Shown here: positions 1-9,555 of the stretch, piece after piece | Numbering within the stretch: position 1 is the first letter of the stretch | How the letters are laid out: every line of letters starts with the position of its first letter | Origin: Apiotrichum sp. Y4204 | Lineage: Eukaryota > Basidiomycota > Tremellomycetes > Trichosporonales > Trichosporonaceae | Length of the DNA: 24,287 bases | Direction: 5' to 3' | Assembly: GCA_025531455.1 (NCBI GenBank) | Contig: JAMYHL010000158.1 | Coordinates: 1 to 24,287 of the forward strand | The notes under the pieces: model-generated | Seen by the model: the letters and a program-made list of their open reading frames with translations, nothing else | What the model was told of the DNA's origin: nothing | Databases searched by the model: none | Program-made: the position numbers and the translations under genes

Positions 1-992
1 TCGTTGTCCGTGGAAGTGCTGACACACTTGTCGCCGCACTGAGTCTCGCCGGGCTTGCAAGTCGTCGTGCACTTGCCACCCTTGCAAGTCTCGCCAGCGC
101 CGCACTTGATGCCGCAAGAGCCGCAGTTCTCGTTGTCCGTGGAAGTGCTGACACACTTGTCGCCGCACTGAGTCTCGCCGGGCTTGCAAGTCGTCGTGCA
201 CTTGCCGTACTTGCAGGTCTGACCTGGGGCGCACTTGTTGCCGCATGAACCGCAGTTCTCCGAGTCGGTCGAAGTCTTCACGCACTTTCCGTTGCACCAG
301 GTGTATCCGGGCCAGCACCACTGCTTCTTCTGGCACTTGCCGCCCTCGCAGACCTCACCCCAAGGGCAGCGGTTACCACAAGAGCCACAGTTGTCCTTGT
401 CGGTCGAAGTGTTGACACACTTGTCGCCGCACTTGGTCTCGCCGGTCTTGCAAACAGTAGTCGTCTCGCATTTGCCGTTCTTGCACGTCTGGCCGGGGGC
501 GCACTTGTTTCCGCAAGAGCCGCAGTTTTCGTTATCCGTGGAAGTGCTGACGCACTTGTCGTTGCACCAGGTTTGTCCGGGAGGGCAGTGGTTCTTCTTC
601 TGGCACTTGCCACCCTCGCAAACCTCACCCCAGCCGCAACGGAGACCGCACTTGCCGCAGTTCTCGCGATCGGTTTGAGTGTTGACGCACTTGCCGTTGC
701 ACCAGGTTTGGCCTGGAGCGCAGTGGTTCTTCTTCTGACACCTACCGCCCTCGCAGACCTCACCGTCGCCACAGCAAAGGCCGCACCTGCCGCAGTTCTC
801 GCGATCGTTCTGAGTGTTGACGCATTTGCCGTTGCACCAAGTCTGTCCGGGGCCGCAGTGGGTCTTCTTCTCGCACTTGCCAGCCTGGCAAGTCTCGCCC
901 CAGCCGCAGCAGTGGCCGCACTTGCCGCAGTTCTCGCGGTCGGTTTGAATGTCTACGCAACGCTTTCCACAAAGAGTCTTGCCGGCGTCGCA
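1..992 (-). repeat. Tandem array of 8-Cys coding repeats (129-135 bp units)
   Basis: The array codes for repeats 1-8 of the cysteine-rich protein. Units with a KK(N/T/Q)(H/W) tail are 135 bp and units with a TTT tail are 129 bp. At the DNA level bases 1-77 are identical to 130-206, a 129-bp period, whereas units nearer the 5' end of the gene differ at many sites. The left end of the window cuts through the eighth unit. Confidence 0.9.
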
Positions 993-1423
993 GGTAATGG
1001 TCGGGCGCTGGCTGGTAACAGTAACAGTAGGAGTAAACGTGACAGTGCCACCGCCGTAGCCGTTGCACTTGCAAGCGCTGAGGAAGGCGTTCTGGTCACG
1101 GCATGCCGGGCGGCACCAGTCGGGGACGATGACGGGGGGCTTCCAGTCGTGGCCCCAGGTGGGCTCACGCTTCCAGTGGTGTTTGCCGGGAACAGTGACA
1201 GTACTTTGTTGACGTCAGTTGCTTGACCGGGCGCTAATCCGCCCACAGTCGGGCGTACTTACACAGGAGGAGCCGTGATAGTAGCACCAGGGAGGCATTT
1301 GGCGCACTCGGCCTTGCCGCGGGGGTTGTTGCGGACTGAGCGACCACATGCGTCGTTGCAGGCGCTAGCCGTCTCCGCGTTGAGCGCGAGGAGGAGCGCT
1401 GCGCCGAAGGCGATGAAGCGCAT
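1..1423 (-). CDS. Secreted cysteine-rich tandem-repeat protein (3' end beyond the window)
   Basis: Two exons are visible: 1263-1423 and 1 to 1203. They are separated by a 59-nt intron (1204-1262, donor GTAAGT, CTGAC branch, AAG acceptor) that splits a Val codon. 454 residues are visible and the frame is still open at base 1. Residues 1-21 form a signal peptide ending ETASA, and the mature chain would start at Cys22. Residues 22-43 and 84-100 hold two small Cys clusters (CNDAC, WCRPAC, CKC), followed by a Thr/Val-rich linker. From Cys125 there are seven complete repeats of 43-45 residues and part of an eighth. Each has eight cysteines around NCGxCG and GxxCxxGxC. Repeats 1 and 2 carry a ninth (CC before GWGE or GDGE). 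The pattern resembles Stig1-like and myxobacterial cysteine-rich repeats, so a disulfide-rich extracellular or wall protein is likely. No GPI signal or transmembrane end can be judged because the C-terminus is missing. The function is unknown. Confidence 0.88.
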
Positions 1424-3707
1424 TGTCGAAATTGTGTTTGTCGAGAGTCTGTCGCCTAGCGGGTATGCTTCAGTTGTCGGAGGCGATGGGGAGGCAAGAG
1501 ACGATCATGAAGAACATCTTATATACCTTGCAGAGACGCGGGATCGCAGCTGCCGTTCCTCCCCAGATCGGCGACTATCCTTGGATCCTCCCCCGTTGTC
1601 TGCTCCGAGGGCAGAGAGTCCAGCGTCCTGTGACCTGGAGGCAAGCGGCGCCCAACGTTCAGCATCAGAAAGGCGGCCAGGGCAGCGGCTGTGTGGATGT
1701 GGAGAGGCACTAGCCCGCCACAGATCAGAACGTTGTCAAGACAAAGCACCAGGAATGTGCCTGGGGTATCACAGGCAAGCGCAAACAAAACGAGATCGAC
1801 GGCTGGCGAATGCCGCGGGAGAGGTCTGTTGTGGCTGGGTCAGTCAGAAGGTCAGTTGCTGTTCAGAGAATGCGGAACTTCGGACAGGAGGTGGACGCGC
1901 GCGCCGCGATGCCGTAGGTTTCAGTCGGAAGGCCTTCTGGATACGAGCCGCAACCGAATTCTCACGCAAATGAGCCAGCTTCTCGGTTATCTAGCCTCCA
2001 AGTTCAATCGCCTCCTTGCCAGAAGCGCCTTGGAAGCAACTTTATCGGCCGGTCCCGAGGCCGTGGCGAGGTAGGTGGAGCCGCGTTCTAGATGTGGGTG
2101 GGGTATGCCGACCCGCGTGAGGGAGCATGGTTCGGACAGGGTTGAACTCAGTCGTGGACAACATATCGTCAAAGGTGTCCATGCCGAGTGCGATTCGGGA
2201 TGTTTGGGCAACGACGTAAACAAAACAGGGTCGTCTCGTTGCGCCGGAGGTTTAACCGACAACTGTATCTCGTCCATCTCGGCATTGTATCACAGGCCTC
2301 GAGCCGCGAGATGGCAAACCTAGGTCCACGGGAACGCGGTGCGCGGGACAGGGACTAGCCAGGTACCGGGAGACGATATGATGGTAAAACACCCGGTCGT
2401 GGTAGTCGTGGAGCACACACCGGATCATAAGCTGTTCGGTTGTACAGCCGCATTCGTCGTCCGTGAGCCTGTCCGACCCTGTCAGTGACGGCAGTAATAG
2501 TGGTGAGCTCGATGCCGATGACGGCGACAGTACGCAACGAAAGAGCTAGACCAAGCGTTGGACCGAGTGGATCCGTGAGATCCAGCAGCACATCCCCACA
2601 CGCTCGTGTCCTCTTTTTGCCGCATGTGACGTCGTGGATGCGCATAATGACATCGCCGGGAAGCCCGTCCCACCCTCCAGGACGTCAAGACGCCCAGGCC
2701 AACGGACCCACACGGGCCCCAAGTCGAATACACACATACATTTGCGACGCCGCCCACATGCCATGCACTCGATTCGGGACTGCCATTTCGATGCTACCTG
2801 CTGCGGATTGTGATCGTTTCGGGAATGTGCCGACCTACTCACAGGGTGGCGGCGTTACGAGCAGCAATCTCGGTGTTCACACAGCAAGAAGGGGAATGGT
2901 GTACTGGCAACAACCGCCGTCGCGACCAGCTGTGCTTCACAACAGAACAAAGGCTGATCCGAGACTCGCAAAGGTACGCCACCTCGGCTGTTGGAGATCC
3001 GTCTGGGGGGTTTGCGGATGCCCACCACCCTTCACACATACGGTATGCAATAAGGTTAACCCTTCCAGCCGTCTGAAGAGGTTCAGTAAACTATCCATCC
3101 CGTCTCGAGGCAATCGAAGTCGGCAGTGATCTGGTGATCTGGAGGGTCCCTGGATTCCGTCTGTCTGCTGATCTGGTGACCCCGCATCTGTGCCATACGG
3201 GGGGATGGGCGTGCGTTTGCCCTCGCGAGCTTGCGTTCGATATAACAATGTAGAGGTAATAGACAACAACTCCGGATGTGGGTCCCATGATGTCCAAACC
3301 CAAACCCACTTGACAGCAGATGCCGGAAGCGGTTCGTGGCGCCAAGTCTCGATCGAAACGGGCCGAACGGGTGGCATTTCTGGGAGGAATGCCACAAACA
3401 CTACGACGGCGGGTGCGCCGGAGACATTTCACTACGAATGCATGTACAACCAACAGACGGAAGGGACGGGAGTGCCGGACACGTGCAACTGACGGCCGTC
3501 AGCGCTTCGGGGAGATTGCAAGATCTCGATGATGTCTATAGAGGTTTCGTTCCCCGGGCAACCCGAACCCTGACTTTCCGGTGGAGTGGGGGTAGTATGT
3601 ACCACAAAGCATGGTTGCTCGGCAAGCATACCTCGGAAAGAAAAGCAGGTCGGCGACCAGCCCGCTCAGCTGTACGCACAGTTTGAGGTTCGCCGTGGAA
3701 TTATCCT
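1424..3707. other. Intergenic stretch without recognisable gene
   Basis: This holds the promoter of the cysteine-rich gene (first ~150 bp) and the 3' flank of the gene ending at 3708. Frames up to 214 codons occur on both strands. They have no recognisable domain, no biased third position and no convincing splice continuation. I see no RNA gene. Confidence 0.5.
1518..1525 (-). promoter_or_regulatory. TATA box of the cysteine-rich protein gene
   Basis: TATATAAG on the minus strand lies about 95-100 bp upstream of the ATG at 1423. The spacing suits a short 5' leader. Confidence 0.55.
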
Positions 3708-5017
3708 CTATGAGTGAAACGGCGTGCGGGTGCCGCCTGCTGCGGATAAACCGGGGACGTAAAAGTCGTCCTCGTCGTCGTCCTCCAAGACAGGTCGGGG
3801 GCGGGGTCCGGGCGGAGGCTTCCTCCCCAAGATCTCGAATCCGAATGGGCTTGCGGAGCTTGCGTCGGTTCCGCCAGTCAGGCTGAGCAGTTGGGAGAGG
3901 TCTGGCTCATCCGCCGCTGAGGAGCCCCAACAATGACTGAAGGTATGCACGTTGGGACTCTCGACCGGCAATGACGCGGTATAGTTTCTTCTTTGACGCT
4001 ACCCGTCAGAACCCTGCGATCTTGCACAAACCCATAGCGACCAGGACTCACTTCGGGTGCCACTGGTTTACCCTCGTTGCGCTCGCTACACTCCCAGTTG
4101 GAGTCACCCGGGAATGTAGGCGTTACAAGAGGTGCGCTTGACGTCGACTTGGCGCTCAGATTCGATCCACGGCGGTGGTACTGAAGGCTGGGGAGTCTGT
4201 CGAGCGTTTCGACTGTAGACACCTGCACGGCACATCCCCCCAGAGTCGACAATAATCGAGTGTCCGGAGCTGGGCCGGCAGAGAGTTCGGGCTCAATGTT
4301 GTACTCGATGACAGACTCCTCCGGCATTACGTTGTGCTGGCTGGTCGGGCGAGGGATGGGCGGTGAGGCAGGCATTGAGGCATTTTGGCTCACGTAATGC
4401 TGAGACTTGGCCTCAAGAGGCCCGTTTTGGCGATCAATACTGTCCTTCTCGCCCTTCTTTCGAGATAGTGGCAGTGGCATGTCGTGAAGATCTTGAGGAA
4501 TTTGAGTGTGGCTGTCCAGTGGTATGTAGAGCATGTAGAGGCAATTGCTACTGCATTCGATAAATGTGTGAGAGTGGGAATTATTGTGAGGAGGTCGACG
4601 TTGAGTGCGATGGGTTTGGGGGCTGGTGAGAATGTCTTCAATGCCAAGCGGTTTTATCCAGCCGCCCGCGCCAGCCCTCCTCGCCACCATTTCGTCTCGC
4701 TGTCAGACGTTCCGTCTTCAGAGGTTTGAAAGATGCTTCGGTGGCGGCGTGCTCGGGCCTCCTAGTGACGCCCTCACCCCTTCGTGTTTATACAGACAAG
4801 CATGCAGCTTATAGTTTCCTGGGGTGCTTGGTGGAGACGGCGACGCGCACTCTGGTCGCGGAATGAGAACACCTGCGCCACTTTGAGGCGCCACAGTCAG
4901 TTCACCAATCCACCGGGCCGCATTAGATAAACTAATCAGCAAAATCGAGTTCATTTGCTGGGATATCCTATCGGCGGCACTGTGGCACAACTCTACAGAA
5001 GCTGTGTCGGTGGTCAT
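3708..5017 (-). CDS. Probable protein of unknown function, Pro/Ser-rich with acidic C-terminal patch
   Basis: The proposed model has exons 4778-5017, 4052-4699 and 3708-3998 (392 aa). The best supported junction is the second intron, 3999-4051 (53 nt): donor GTGAGT, TTCTGAC branch, TAG acceptor. It removes a stop and joins a 5' frame to a downstream frame with strong coding character ending DDDEDDFYVPGL and then HS plus stop. The first intron, 4700-4777 (donor GTGAGG, acceptor CTGACAG), is weaker. It removes two in-frame TGA codons without changing frame. The N-terminus has amphipathic helix-like sequence around RISQQMNSILLIS, and the middle is disordered and rich in Pro, Ser and Thr. The start is uncertain: the frame stays open upstream to a TAA at 5126-5128, and simpler models start at ATG 4690 or 4480. 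I recognise no domain. A regulatory protein is possible on composition alone. A decayed gene is the main alternative. Confidence 0.42.
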
Positions 5018-5128
5018 CGTGCGTGGGTCCTCTGCCTGCAGGATAAGTTGTGAACTCCATTGTCTCAGACCAGTGGCTTGGCCCTTGATCAAGACCAGTC
5101 TCTCATCCCTGGACGCCAGCTTCGATTA

Positions 5129-6706
5129 CTGCAGGCCCCATCCTCGCCCCGACGCCAACAGGTGACTTCCTGTATCACCCTCGAGTTTTAGAGTATCCGT
5201 CTGCTGCTTAACCTGGCGGCGGTGACGATTGTTGAACTAGAATTGCCATCTCCATCCCACTTCCGTTAGCGCCAAAGGGCCAAATGATGCCATCATCTTC
5301 CTGCTTGTAACCAATTCGCAACAACAACCAGAGTTGCGGAAAGACAGGCAGTGCCTCACTTGGAAGCAATCTTCCACAACGCTGACAAAAAGGAAGGAAA
5401 AAAAAAGCAGGCGCGAGAAAAAAAGAAAAAAAAAAAAAAGAGATAAATACATAAAATCAAATGAGCGCCATCGCCGAACACAGAAGTCAATCGCCCTTGT
5501 GCTGCGAAGCACCTGCGGTGCAGGACTACAATAACGTCTTGCACTCTATCAGCCCCATATGACACAAGACCCTCAGAGTGTCGCGCGGCGTCCGATCGCA
5601 GATGCTACCCTCGCAATGTTGCCAGTGGCATCTACACTGCCATCACCTGAACGGAAACGGTCGGGCGCAATTCTCGAACGTCACTCCGGTCCTCATCAAA
5701 TACCTCGCCTGCAGAGCAGCGCAGTCCAGTCAGAGAAAACCCGATCGGCGCTTCCATCCACCATCAGCTCTGCAATGTTCTGGAGCACGCTGTGGAACTG
5801 AGAGTGTTTCAGCTCACTGGCTGCTATCGTCTATGTCAAGCTCGCTCGATGCCACAGTCAATCCTGGACACAAACTGCTTTGATCCTTGCTGTAGGAGTG
5901 AACCGTAGATCAACGTCTGTGTGTGGCACAGGTGGTACAGCAGCGAGATATCGCTTCAAGTGCCACAAAGCCAGATAGAAGCTTTCGAAGGCATAACCTT
6001 ATGACCTTGACGCTCTGGTGGCACATGGAACGCACATGTAGGTTGGCACCTCCTGCTTCCCCGCGCCCGCTGCACATACCCACGCAACCGATCGCATATC
6101 ACAAGGTTTGCCAAATACCGGATGCGTCCGTAGATTGTTTTGGGCTCGAAACGAAACAATTCAGTAGACATGTTCTAGAGCATTTGTTTTACCCGGCCCC
6201 ATCCGGCAGGCACGGGGAACACGCTGAGTGAAAGCAAAGCCCGCACCCCCTCCAGCATACCATCAACTCCCGCCTTGGTATGACGGGCTATCGAGATTGT
6301 CGACGGCAGCATCACGAGCATCACGTGAGCGAACTATGTCCCAAACGGGCCACGACCCTTGACAGTTGCCGTTGCTGCGGCATCTCCCGCACATGTGCGG
6401 GTGATCGTCCATCCGGGTGCCTCCCTGTCAACAAGAGTAAACCTTCTGAATCATGCTCGAGGACTCAAACCCCAATCATAGCGGAACGGATGCAACTTCC
6501 CGCGGTATGGCACACCGAGGAAAAGGTCTGCCGTCATTCCGGCCGGCCGTATCCCGGCAGATCGACGCGGCGGTCACGAGACAGGCCGTGCTCCAGTCCA
6601 GACTAATTAATCAGTTTGTTGGGGCGCGGGGAGCTTCCCGACTCCACATAAGGCAGATTATAGTAATACATTGTTCTCTATCGGGTCCAAATAAAGGTCA
6701 CGAGGT
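5129..6706. other. Intergenic stretch without recognisable gene
   Basis: This lies between the 5' end of the unknown gene and the 3' end of the siderophore transporter. Only short frames (about 100 codons or fewer) without domains are present. Apart from the A-rich tract at 5392-5441 I see nothing of note. Confidence 0.5.
5392..5441 (-). promoter_or_regulatory. Pyrimidine-rich (minus) / A-rich (plus) tract, possible promoter
   Basis: The plus strand carries runs of 9, 7 and 14 A broken by single bases. On the minus strand this is a CT-rich tract about 375 bp upstream of the proposed ATG at 5017. CT-rich tracts are common in fungal promoters. The link to that gene is inferred. Confidence 0.3.
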
Positions 6707-8933
6707 CTAAATGATGTGGGTGCGGGCACGCTGGGTGGCCTCCTTGGTCTCATAGATGTACGACTCTTCCGGAGCCTCCACCTGCTCGCCGGCATTGTTC
6801 TTGCCGTCGTGAGCGTTCTGGGTGTCGGTGAGCTTGACGTCCTTGATGAGGAAGATGGCAAACAGGGGAGGGAAGATGGCGACGACGATGGAGCCGACAA
6901 GCAAACGGTGCATCAGGGCCTGGTAGGCGGCGATGGCACCCACGCGGATCGCGTCGTCCTTGGGGTACGTCGCAATCATCGTAATGGAGCCAAAGAGCTC
7001 GTTGATGAGTGTCTGGTTGGCCATCGGGAGGTGCTTGGCAAGCTCTCCGGGCATGTACTCGGTCCACACACCGGCGGCAGCAGCACTGCCAACAGCGTTT
7101 CCAACCTCTGTGAGAAGTAGCACCATGGCGGTAACAGTGGCAACATCGGTGTGAGAGACAGCTGCCTGAGCGGCGACCTGGATTGTGGTAGCGGCAAAGC
7201 CACCACCGATACCCTGGAGGACCTGGCACATGACGAGGGATCCGACATTGCCGCTCGGTCCGCGGGCGTGGAACATGATACCAACACCGAGAAGGCGAAT
7301 AAGCAGTCCGGCAACCAGCATCCACTGCGTTGGGTTAGTAAACCGCCGGGGTACAAGTCCAAGGCGCTGCACTCACCTTGAAGCGACGAGTCGCGTACAT
7401 GATCACGCCCGCGATGATGGCAAAGGCAGTGAGACACAGGGTCTGAGTGGATCCGAAGTAGTTCTGCTCGCGGACGTTAAAGTCCTGAGTCACAAAGATG
7501 TACCTGCGAGCGGTTAGAAAGGGGTTTGAAATGGTGGTGACTCACGAGTAAAGGTAGGTGAACTGGAGGTAGAACGAGACAAAGTCGCAGAAACCGATCA
7601 GGCATGCACCGAGAATGGGCAGACGACGGAGCCAGCGCATAGGGAACACCGGGCGGGCGGGAACATAGGCCTCGTAGAGCAAGAAGACGGGGAAGAGAAC
7701 CGCGCCGACGACCTCCATAGCAATCATGCTCGGGTTCCTCCACTGGTCCTTGGCGGTACGCGCGAGGGTGAGAGGAAGGAGGATGAGTGCGAGCGAAGTT
7801 CCGCAGAGAATAAGACCGATAAAATCCATGTCACGGAGGCCGGCCATCATGCGCTTTCCAAGCGGGCTGCAGGGTGAGCGAGATACCTTGTCGTTCCACT
7901 TACATCTCATCATCCAGACGGTCGCCCTGTGCACGAAGAATCCTTTTGCCCTTCCACTGCGACCATAGGACGGCGACGATGATGATAAGGAGACAGGCAG
8001 GAGTGATGATAGCAAACATGCCGTAACCCCATTGCCAAGTAGAGTTCTTGAGGACGGCCGCTGAGACCTCCGAGCCGGCAAAAGCGTTGATAATGAACGG
8101 GAAAGACAGAAGGGCGCTGACCAGGCCACGCCAGCGGAGCGTCGTAACATCGGCGATGATAATCTGGAGGACGAGCTGCAGACCAGTGTAGCCAAACGAG
8201 TAGATGACCTGGCCCGCACTCAGTTGCCCGAGGCTGGTCATGGAAGCGATGATGGCCTTCAGGGTCAGCTACATCATCTGTAATGACTTACGTATCCAAC
8301 ACCGTACAGAATGGCGATGAGGAGCAAAGTTTCACCACGGCCAATGCTGCAATGTTAGTCCAGATACCACAACCAGTCAACTTACACATCCGCGAGCTTG
8401 GCCATGAATGGCTTTCCGACAGCGATGATGATGGCATTGGCGGTCTGAACGGTGCCCACGGAAGAGTGTTTCTCGATGGATGATAGCCTGGGGGTATGAG
8501 CCGAGGCTTGGAGATCACCTATTCCACAACAACGCACGCGTAGACCAAGTATGTCCAGGTAGTCGTGCCATCTAATGAGTAGATGTAGGAAGAAAGCGCA
8601 AGTCTGAGGTGTGAGAATCACGTCGAATCGAAGACCTGAGGCACCGTCACCTACCCAAAGAAGAGCAACCACTTGGTCTTGGGACCCCTGTCATGTTAGT
8701 CACCGGTTGTGCCTTGCGCTAAGTTGATCCGTTGGTCTGGCCGTCTGATCGCATCGAGCGAGAGCATAGAGATGCTAACAGACTCGGAAATCGAACAATA
8801 CGCACCAAACAGCAAGGGATGCCTCCACTTTGCGCACACCAGCCGGCTTTTGAAGTAGGGCCTCCTCCGAGACATGGCCGGAGGGCTCCGACGCGTTCGG
8901 GGAGTAGTTTTTCTCCAACGGAGTGTTCACCAT
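6707..8933 (-). CDS. Siderophore-iron transporter (MFS, SIT/ARN family)
   Basis: Complete, 600 aa, nine exons: 8806-8933, 8655-8687, 8538-8603, 8386-8487, 8292-8346, 7904-8256, 7546-7866, 7377-7503, 6707-7324. The eight introns are 118, 51, 50, 39, 35, 37, 42 and 52 nt, and every junction restores family sequence. The protein would import ferric siderophores by proton symport at the plasma membrane. Family marks are GVRKVEA near residue 32, SLDGTTTW at 63-70 in the first membrane segment, the MFS loop GKPFMAKLADVIGRGE at 100-115, and QGIGGGFA (432-439) followed by QVAAQAAVSHTDVATVTA and a LLLTEVGNAVGSA segment. The length and the many hydrophobic segments fit the usual 14-helix layout. The last ~45 residues are hydrophilic and cytosolic. 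The start is the first ATG after a pyrimidine-rich leader. The second exon is only 33 nt. Which siderophore is carried cannot be told. Confidence 0.95.
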
Positions 8934-9081
8934 TGCGGCGCTACTGCTGGTGATAAGAAGAATAGCAGAAAAGTGAGGAGGTTGGATGGAAAGAACATGA
9001 GTTGTGCATCGACTTTAAGCGCATTTTGACTGGGAAACCTGAATTGAATGGGGCCGGGACCCGCTTCAGCCACCACCACTC

Positions 9082-9097
9082 TTTTTTTTTTTTTTTT
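9082..9097 (-). promoter_or_regulatory. Poly(dA:dT) tract in the siderophore-transporter promoter
   Basis: There is an uninterrupted run of 16 T on the plus strand, about 150-165 bp upstream of the ATG at 8933. Such tracts exclude nucleosomes in fungal promoters. It lies between the ATG and the GATA motif at 9141. Confidence 0.45.
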
Positions 9098-9140
9098 GGC
9101 TTTGGCTACGACCCACCCGACCAAGTCACGCCCCACTGTT

Positions 9141-9149
9141 ATCAGATAA
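9141..9149 (+). promoter_or_regulatory. Iron-type GATA motif ATCAGATAA
   Basis: This is an exact match to ATCWGATAA, the site described for iron-sensing GATA repressors such as Aspergillus SreA. It lies 208-216 bp upstream of the siderophore transporter ATG. With the two preceding T bases it reads TTATCAGATAA, so GATAA is present on both strands. The regulatory role is inferred from motif plus gene identity. Confidence 0.6.
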
Positions 9150-9546
9150 AATCCACCCAAAAAGGCCGAAAATAAGTGACAGACAAAAATGTGATGCGCC
9201 GCCAGGTCTGCACAAACGCGGGCAACCATCGCTTCGCCTTCCATTCTGACGGCATGTGTATGCCTGCCAAGATGCTGCTCGCGTAAGCGAGTGTCCAAGA
9301 ATGTGTGGCAGCGTGTGGTGTTCAGGAGTGCAATGGTGTCGACCACCTGCTTTTCGATGATGTCGGCCGAAGTTGGGGAAACAGAATTTGGAAAAACGTG
9401 CTCTGAGCATGGATGCTATGGTGCTAGAGGGTGTGGTGTCGCGGAAACATCGGAAGTTGAGAATCGTCCACTTCAAATTCGTGCCTCGAACACCCTGTTT
9501 TATTGCATCGATCAGGCGCAGAACGCTCCAAGACACCGCGACTGAT

Positions 9547-9555
9547 ATCAGATAG
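9547..9555 (+). promoter_or_regulatory. Near-match iron-type GATA motif ATCAGATAG
   Basis: It differs from ATCWGATAA only at the last base and lies about 615 bp upstream of the siderophore transporter ATG. It may be a second, weaker site for the same factor. It could also be chance. Confidence 0.3.

Noticed and set aside
1275..1973. 232-codon plus-strand frame
   Set aside because: It overlaps the first exon and promoter of the cysteine-rich gene in antisense and shows no domain.
2485..3129. 214-codon plus-strand frame
   Set aside because: Random-looking composition, no domain, no splice signals that extend it and overlapping frames of similar length on both strands.
5392..5441. A-rich tract as the tail of a retroelement
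   Set aside because: No target-site duplication or element body is visible. A CT-rich promoter on the minus strand is the simpler reading.
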